Shown here one piece after another: positions 59,270 to 64,000 of a stretch of DNA of 64,000 bases. The notes under the pieces were generated by a model. The model was not told the origin of the DNA. It ran no database searches and was given only the letters and a program-made list of their open reading frames with translations. Source of the DNA: Mycolicibacterium vaccae NBRC 14118 = CIP 105934 (GTDB taxonomy: Bacteria > Actinomycetota > Actinomycetes > Mycobacteriales > Mycobacteriaceae); NCBI RefSeq assembly GCF_001552715.1, contig NZ_BCRS01000001.1, positions 62,001 through 126,000 of the forward strand. The letters run 5' to 3'. Position 1 is the first letter of the stretch. Every line of letters begins with the position of its first letter. The position numbers and the translations under genes were made by a program.

Positions 59270-61531
59270 CTACGCCGCAGCCGCCACCACCTGCGCCGCC
59301 GCCATCGTCGGCAGCTTCACCGACATCCCCTCCACGGTGATGCGGCCCCACGAGTAAAAGTTCAGGAACCCGAACGCCGAGGTGACCACCTGCAGGGTCA
59401 CCGACTCCCCTGGCCGCAGCGTGTGCGCGATCTGCTCCATCGACAACGTCACCGTGCGCGAGGTCCCGTCCAGCACAACGGGAATCGGTGTCACCTGATT
59501 GCCCAGTACCAGTCCGGTCTCGTCGTCGACCAGCTGTGCGTACACGTGCGTGGCGTTCCCGGTGCCCGAATACGTCAGCGTCACCTCCGGAGCGCCCAGC
59601 AGATGCGTGAACTCCGCGGCGTCCGGCACGCGCAGGTTCACCGCGTTGAGCGCCGGGGCTCCCGCCCCCAACCCCATCACCGCACGGATCACGCCCCGCG
59701 TCACGATCAGCGGATTCGGCCCGGACCCGCCGACGAACGGGACGAACGGCAACGTCTTGCCGCCGTTGGCCAGCGTCGCGGTGACTGACTCACCTGCCGC
59801 GACCGGATACACGTCTGACGAGTACCAGTCGCCGCGCTGATCCACCCACTCGAATCGCGGTCCGGGGTCGATGGTTTCGTCACCCTTGACGTAGCGGTCC
59901 AGCCACTCCATCGTCTCGCCCCACACCTTGCGGCCGTCGTTGAAACTGCTCAGGCACGCGCCGTGGCCGCCGCAGAACCACACCACCTTCGTCGTGGTCC
60001 CGGCCTCGATCAACGCCCGGGCGTTCAGGTCGGCCTGGGCCAGCGTGGTGAGTGTGTCCACCGTGCCCTGGATCAGCAGCGTCGGCGCCTTGATGTTGGC
60101 GAGCCGGTCGGCGAAGTTGAGGCTGTTGAACAGGTCGATGTCGGATTGCTTCGCCTTGCCGGTGAGCACGGCCCCGATCACCGCGGGCAGCACCCGCTCG
60201 TTGGGACGCGCCCCCACCCCCACCAGCAGCGCACTCAGGAACGTCCCCCACACGCTGCTGACCGCCTGCTGCGGGAAGATCGCGTCCACCAGGCTGTTCC
60301 ACGCGATGGTCGGCACGATGGCATCGATCCGGTGATCGACTGAGGCCGCGGACAATTGGATGCCACCTCCGTAGGAGACGCCCACCATCCCGATCTTCGG
60401 GTCGCCGTCGACCTTCTCCACCGAGTCCAGCGTGGCCAGCCAGCTGATGATGTGCGAGATGTCGCGGCCCTCGAAATCCGGTGACTGCAACTGCATCCGG
60501 CCGCCGGAATGCCACTCCCCGCGCGGATCCCAGGTGACGACGTTGTAGCCCGCCTTGCGCAGCATCCCGATCCCGACCACGTCGTGCGGCAGGAAGCTGT
60601 CGATGTCCAGACCCAGCGTCGTCGACCCCGGCAGGCCGACACCCGGACCGGACAGCACGGTCGGCGCCGACTGCCCGGCCTGCAATCCCTTGGCCGGCAT
60701 GAAGTTCACGTAGATCTCGGTGCCGTCGAACGACTTCACCCGCACCGTCCGCGCACGCGGCGTCCCCGGCGGCGCGTTGTGGTCGATCGGGAAGCCGATC
60801 AACGGATGCAGGATCTCGCTGACGAACGGGATCGCGTGGATCAGGTGCACGATCGGGGTCACCACGAACTGGCCGAGCACCGGGATCTTCTGCAACCACT
60901 CCAGGGGCGGTTTGATCTCGGTGACCACGACGTCGGTCGGGATCGGGTAGGAATCCTCGGCCAGGCTGGTCGTCGCCTGCGGAGCTGCCGAGGTGGTGTC
61001 CTCGTCGGCCTTGTCCCGCGCGGTGGCCATCACCGTCAACGCCAGCGCGGACTCCGCCGGCGCGGCGGGTTCGTCGTCCGTGTCGGTCTTGAAGTCCGGG
61101 TGCACGACGTCGGAGATGTCCCGGGACACGACCTCGGGCTCGTCGTCGACCGCCTCGTTCTCGTCGACCGGGGGCTCGTCGCCCTCCGCCTCGTCGGCGG
61201 GCACCGAATCGTCGGACACCTCGTCCTCGATGCCGTCCTCGTCCAGGCCGTCCTCGGCGTCGTCGTCCTCGACCTCGGCAGTCTCGTCGGCCTCAGTGGT
61301 GTCCTCGGCAGGATCTTCGTCCGCATCCGGGGCATCGTCCGTGGCGTCGTCAGCGCCGGGCTTGGCCGGCCCGGTGTCCGTCGTCTCGGATGTGCTGGAC
61401 GCAGCCGGCGAGGCTCCGGATGCGGCATCGTCATCCGCCAGCGCCACGCCCGCACCTGCCAGCACCGCAGCTCCGATACCGAGAGCTACCGCCAATCCGC
61501 CGACTCGACCCACATATGTCCCCGCAGTCAC
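59270..61531 (-). CDS. Exported alpha/beta hydrolase, S15/CocE-like, with acidic linker
   Basis: A 753-residue secreted protein. The start GTG 61531 is chosen so that the signal sequence (VGGLAVALGIGAAVLAGAGVALA) begins at once; a longer frame starts at TTG 61579. An acidic, Asp/Glu/Thr-rich linker covers about residues 35-170. The hydrolase domain has GVSYGGG as nucleophile elbow, TWDPRGEWHSGG, and CGGHGAC near the active-site His. The C-terminal ~170 residues look like the beta-rich domain of X-Pro dipeptidyl-peptidase/CocE-type enzymes. Substrate not assigned. Confidence 0.8.
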   Translation of the reverse strand: MTAGTYVGRVGGLAVALGIGAAVLAGAGVALADDDAASGASPAASSTSETTDTGPAKPGADDATDDAPDADEDPAEDTTEADETAEVEDDDAEDGLDEDGIEDEVSDDSVPADEAEGDEPPVDENEAVDDEPEVVSRDISDVVHPDFKTDTDDEPAAPAESALALTVMATARDKADEDTTSAAPQATTSLAEDSYPIPTDVVVTEIKPPLEWLQKIPVLGQFVVTPIVHLIHAIPFVSEILHPLIGFPIDHNAPPGTPRARTVRVKSFDGTEIYVNFMPAKGLQAGQSAPTVLSGPGVGLPGSTTLGLDIDSFLPHDVVGIGMLRKAGYNVVTWDPRGEWHSGGRMQLQSPDFEGRDISHIISWLATLDSVEKVDGDPKIGMVGVSYGGGIQLSAASVDHRIDAIVPTIAWNSLVDAIFPQQAVSSVWGTFLSALLVGVGARPNERVLPAVIGAVLTGKAKQSDIDLFNSLNFADRLANIKAPTLLIQGTVDTLTTLAQADLNARALIEAGTTTKVVWFCGGHGACLSSFNDGRKVWGETMEWLDRYVKGDETIDPGPRFEWVDQRGDWYSSDVYPVAAGESVTATLANGGKTLPFVPFVGGSGPNPLIVTRGVIRAVMGLGAGAPALNAVNLRVPDAAEFTHLLGAPEVTLTYSGTGNATHVYAQLVDDETGLVLGNQVTPIPVVLDGTSRTVTLSMEQIAHTLRPGESVTLQVVTSAFGFLNFYSWGRITVEGMSVKLPTMAAAQVVAAAA

Positions 61532-61627
61532 GGCTTCCTGCTTACCGTCCTCGACCTGTCCACGGTGCAGGTTTGGCAATTTGGTTGGCGAAGCACCGGC
61601 CGCTGAAGCGCAACGACCACAACAGCC

Positions 61628-62437
61628 TCACATCCGTGAGTACCGCGTCAACGCGAAGCTGTACAGCCCGTACGCCGCGAAACCCGTTGCGGCGACCAGC
61701 AGAATCGCCTGCCCGTGCTGCGCCTGACCGAGCGCCTCGACCGCCGCGTCCAACCCGGTGGCGCGCGTCGGATCCTGCAGGAACGACGCCCCGATCACCG
61801 ACATCCCCGCGGCGAAGAGCACCACGCCCTCGGCGACGTGGCCGCACACCCCCAGCACCGTGATCAGCCGACCGCCGGGCACGGTGAGGTCGCCGAGGAA
61901 CTTCCGCGCCGCGCCTTTGTAGACGAAGTAGCCGCCGAACGCGGCGATCGCCAACCCGGCCGCCACCAGCACAGTCTTGCCGCCGCCGGACTGCATCAAC
62001 CGAGCGCTCAGGCCTTCGGCCCGCTCACTGCCCTGCCTGCCGACCCCCAGCGCGAACTGCGCCGCCGCGAACGCCAGCGCCAGGTACACCACCGCCAGCC
62101 CAAAAGCCTTGAGGCGGTTGATCAGCGGCGACTCCCGCAGATGGGCGTGGCTGTGCTCGCCGGGATGCAGGCCCACCACCGTCTCCGCCAACCGCCACAT
62201 CGCCAGCGCGACGAGCCCCACGACGACCACCCACAGCGACAGCGCCCCGCCCCGCTGCTCGGCCAGCGTCGCCAACGCGCCCGTCTGGTCGGCGTCACCG
62301 CTGAACCCGAACGCCATCCGCACGATGATGTAGGCGATCAGCAGATGCAGCAGCCCGCTGACGGGATAACCCGCCCGCGCGATCCACTCCACGGTGCGGC
62401 TGTCGGTGGCCCTGTTGACCGCGCCCTTGAAACTCAT
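61628..62437 (-). CDS. DUF1206 membrane protein
   Basis: A 269-residue membrane protein with about six transmembrane helices arranged as three similar pairs, the DUF1206 layout (RAGYPVSGLLHLLIAYIIVRMAFG, then GLAVVYLALAFAAAQFALG, then VCGHVAEGVVLFAAGMSVIGASF). ATG 62437 is chosen; the frame goes on upstream without support. Function of the family is unknown. It is divergent from the gene at 62541. Confidence 0.82.
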   Translation of the reverse strand: MSFKGAVNRATDSRTVEWIARAGYPVSGLLHLLIAYIIVRMAFGFSGDADQTGALATLAEQRGGALSLWVVVVGLVALAMWRLAETVVGLHPGEHSHAHLRESPLINRLKAFGLAVVYLALAFAAAQFALGVGRQGSERAEGLSARLMQSGGGKTVLVAAGLAIAAFGGYFVYKGAARKFLGDLTVPGGRLITVLGVCGHVAEGVVLFAAGMSVIGASFLQDPTRATGLDAAVEALGQAQHGQAILLVAATGFAAYGLYSFALTRYSRM

Positions 62438-62540
62438 GCCCTGGTCACCAGGTCCTGCCCAAACACCGGCACCGGCTACCCGGCCCACCGGCGGCCGAAA
62501 CGGTGACCTGTCGGAGCACGGATCTACTGTCGGGCTCACC

Positions 62541-63536
62541 ATGACAAGCCTGCCCGCCCGCGTCGCGCAGATCGCCGAAGCCACGCTCGCCGATCAGCAC
62601 TTCGTCACGCCGATCGACGTGATGATCGGCCTGGGCTGGCTCCTGCCGGCCAAAGCCGACCTGTGGCTCTTCGGCGTGGTGAGCTCCCTCGACCGGTGCA
62701 TCCGCGCCACCAAGGCCGAGACCGCCGCCGCACTGGACGCCCTCCGGAGCTGGGCGCGACAGCACGACCTGCAGCCCTGGGACACTCCCTATCCCGGCTT
62801 CGCGTTCACCGCAGACGGCGACCCCCACCGTGAGCACGGTTTCCGGACCCGGTGGGCGCCCACGCAGGACCCCGCGCCGAAAGCACCCGCGCCGCGGTCC
62901 GGCGAGCCGACGGTGCTCGCCGCGGAGCACTCCTGGGAATGCGGCACCTGCGGGGAGCCCGACGACCTGATGTTGCGGGACACCAGGGGCGGCATCTGCC
63001 CGGCCTGCGCCGGGCTCGGCCACCTGGTGTTCCTTCCGGCCGGCGACGCCGCACTCACCCGCCACGCGAAGAAAGCCGCCCGGGTGTCGGCGACGGTGGT
63101 GCGCATGAACACCCAACGGATGCGCCGCGAGCGCCTGGGCATCCTGACCGAGCACCGCGCCGTCGAGCTCGCGGCCGGCCAGTGTCTGGCCGACCCCGAC
63201 CGGCCCCGGCGCAAAGCGACCGTCAACGAGCAGCTGCGGCGGGAGATCACCGACGGGATCCGGGCCGCCTTCCCCGGCTGCCCGCCGAGTCGCGCCGAAG
63301 CGATCGGCTACTACGCCGCGGTGCGCGGCGGTGGCCGCCGGCGCGGCCGCAGCAGCGCCGCCCAACCCGATTCCGTCGCGCTGGCCGTCACGAACTCCGT
63401 GCGCCGCGTCGACACCGACTACGACGACCTCTACCTGTCCGGGTCGGACCACGACGAGTCCCGGCAGCGGGTGCAGGGACGCGTCGACGACATCCTCGAC
63501 GCGTGGCGCGGCGGCGCGACCGTGCTGGACCCCTGA
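62541..63536 (+). CDS. DUF2293-like protein with zinc-finger
   Basis: A 331-residue cytoplasmic protein. A CGTCGEPDD...CPAC zinc motif lies at about residues 134-157, and the C-terminal ~130 residues (REITDGIRAAFPGCPPSRAEAIGYYAAVRGGGRRRGRS) resemble the DUF2293 region. The N-terminal ~90 residues are helical (PIDVMIGLGWLLPAKADLWLFG). ATG 62541 follows the upstream region directly. It is convergent with the MFS gene, with no gap. Confidence 0.7.
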   Translation: MTSLPARVAQIAEATLADQHFVTPIDVMIGLGWLLPAKADLWLFGVVSSLDRCIRATKAETAAALDALRSWARQHDLQPWDTPYPGFAFTADGDPHREHGFRTRWAPTQDPAPKAPAPRSGEPTVLAAEHSWECGTCGEPDDLMLRDTRGGICPACAGLGHLVFLPAGDAALTRHAKKAARVSATVVRMNTQRMRRERLGILTEHRAVELAAGQCLADPDRPRRKATVNEQLRREITDGIRAAFPGCPPSRAEAIGYYAAVRGGGRRRGRSSAAQPDSVALAVTNSVRRVDTDYDDLYLSGSDHDESRQRVQGRVDDILDAWRGGATVLDP

Positions 63537-64000
63537 CTACTTCTGGAACGCCGAGCCCCGCTCCCGGTCCAGATAGGTCTCGCTCTTGTTCTTCAGGAAG
63601 AAGAGGTACACCACCAGCGACACCGCGATACACACCGTCACGTAGCCGATGAACAGCGGGACCTGACCCTGCTCCTTGGCCGCCTGGTAGATCAGCGGCG
63701 CGGTGCCGCCGAAGATCGAGTTCGCCAGCGCATACCCGAGACCCACGCCGAGCGCGCGCACGTGCGCCGGGAACAGCTCCGACTTCACCAGCGCGTTGAT
63801 CGACGTGTAGCCGGTCAAGATGATGTAGCCACCGGCGACCAACGCGAAAGACAGCAGCGGCGAATGGGTTTCGGGCAGGAAGTTGATCAGCACGTAGGTG
63901 TAGAACAGTCCGCCGACCCCGAAGAACACCAGCATCGGCTTGCGCCCGACCTTGTCGCTGATCAACCCGCCGACGGGCTGGAGCAGCATCAGGAAGATCA
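63537..64000 (-). CDS. MFS transporter, MHS-type, N-terminus off window
   Basis: 154 residues of the C-terminal half of an MFS permease, open to the window edge. It has the GLISDKVGRKPML loop typical of the metabolite:H+ symporter subfamily, then about four transmembrane helices (VFFGVGGLFYTYVLINF, FALVAGGYIILTGY, VRALGVGLGYALANSIFGG, GYVTVCIAVSLVVYLFF) and a charged tail. The substrate (a small organic acid, betaine or similar) cannot be told from this part. The internal ATG at 63989 is not the start. Confidence 0.85.
   Translation of the reverse strand, partial: IFLMLLQPVGGLISDKVGRKPMLVFFGVGGLFYTYVLINFLPETHSPLLSFALVAGGYIILTGYTSINALVKSELFPAHVRALGVGLGYALANSIFGGTAPLIYQAAKEQGQVPLFIGYVTVCIAVSLVVYLFFLKNKSETYLDRERGSAFQK

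Noticed and set aside
1-64000. CRISPR arrays, tRNA and rRNA genes, riboswitches
   Set aside because: No regularly spaced repeats, cloverleaf candidates or conserved leader structures were found on reading both strands by eye.

Overview
The window is high-GC actinobacterial DNA, most likely from a mycobacterium (Mycobacterium or Mycolicibacterium). The signs are a WXG100 pair driving an ESX-type toxin, a cyclase/NB-ARC regulator, a VanW-domain wall protein, a DUF1206 membrane protein, a DesA3-type acyl desaturase and many GTG starts. The genus is inference from family content; nothing in the window fixes the species.

Region by region. 0-4.3 kb, minus strand: a class III cyclase/NB-ARC regulator cut by the window edge, a NarL-type two-component operon (LuxR regulator, receiver-only protein, histidine kinase) and a VapBC module. 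4.4-11.9 kb: an RNase H-fold protein, a ParD-like/zeta-like toxin-antitoxin pair with a repeated operator, a CaiB/BaiF CoA-transferase, a VanW-domain wall protein and proteins of unknown function. 12-18.3 kb: an ESX-type polymorphic toxin locus (two WXG100 proteins, a toxin, a DUF6188 immunity candidate), then a field of orphan immunity genes and decayed copies. 18.7-28.9 kb: a SEC-C protein, a desaturase, a SIMPL protein, and an NrtR-like/ADP-ribosylglycohydrolase/phosphatase cluster sharing a palindromic operator. 28.8-34.9 kb: several frameshifted genes, a divergent pair of coiled-coil proteins, and a truncated second copy of the desaturase.

35-57 kb is an AT-richer horizontally acquired defence island. 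It holds a RelA/SpoT-domain protein; a six-gene plus-strand module (36.3-45.2 kb) of zinc-finger, HNH/sigma-4/winged-helix, PLD-helicase, tiny, SMC-like ATPase and small accessory proteins; a complete DNA phosphorothioation cluster (dndA divergent from dndBCDE plus a dnd-associated methyltransferase); transposon fossils; and an HNH nuclease with a second DGQHR (DndB-like) protein. No dndFGH set is seen, so the 36.3-45.2 kb module is the natural candidate for the cognate restriction or another defence function. Three of its otherwise unrelated proteins end in the same C-terminal peptide, (I/V)-x-D-P-L-L-x-(L/M)-L, which I regard as the most interesting signal in the window.

57.3-64 kb returns to core-like sequence: a small protein, two exported alpha/beta hydrolases with long acidic linkers, a DUF1206 membrane protein, a DUF2293-like protein and the end of an MFS transporter.
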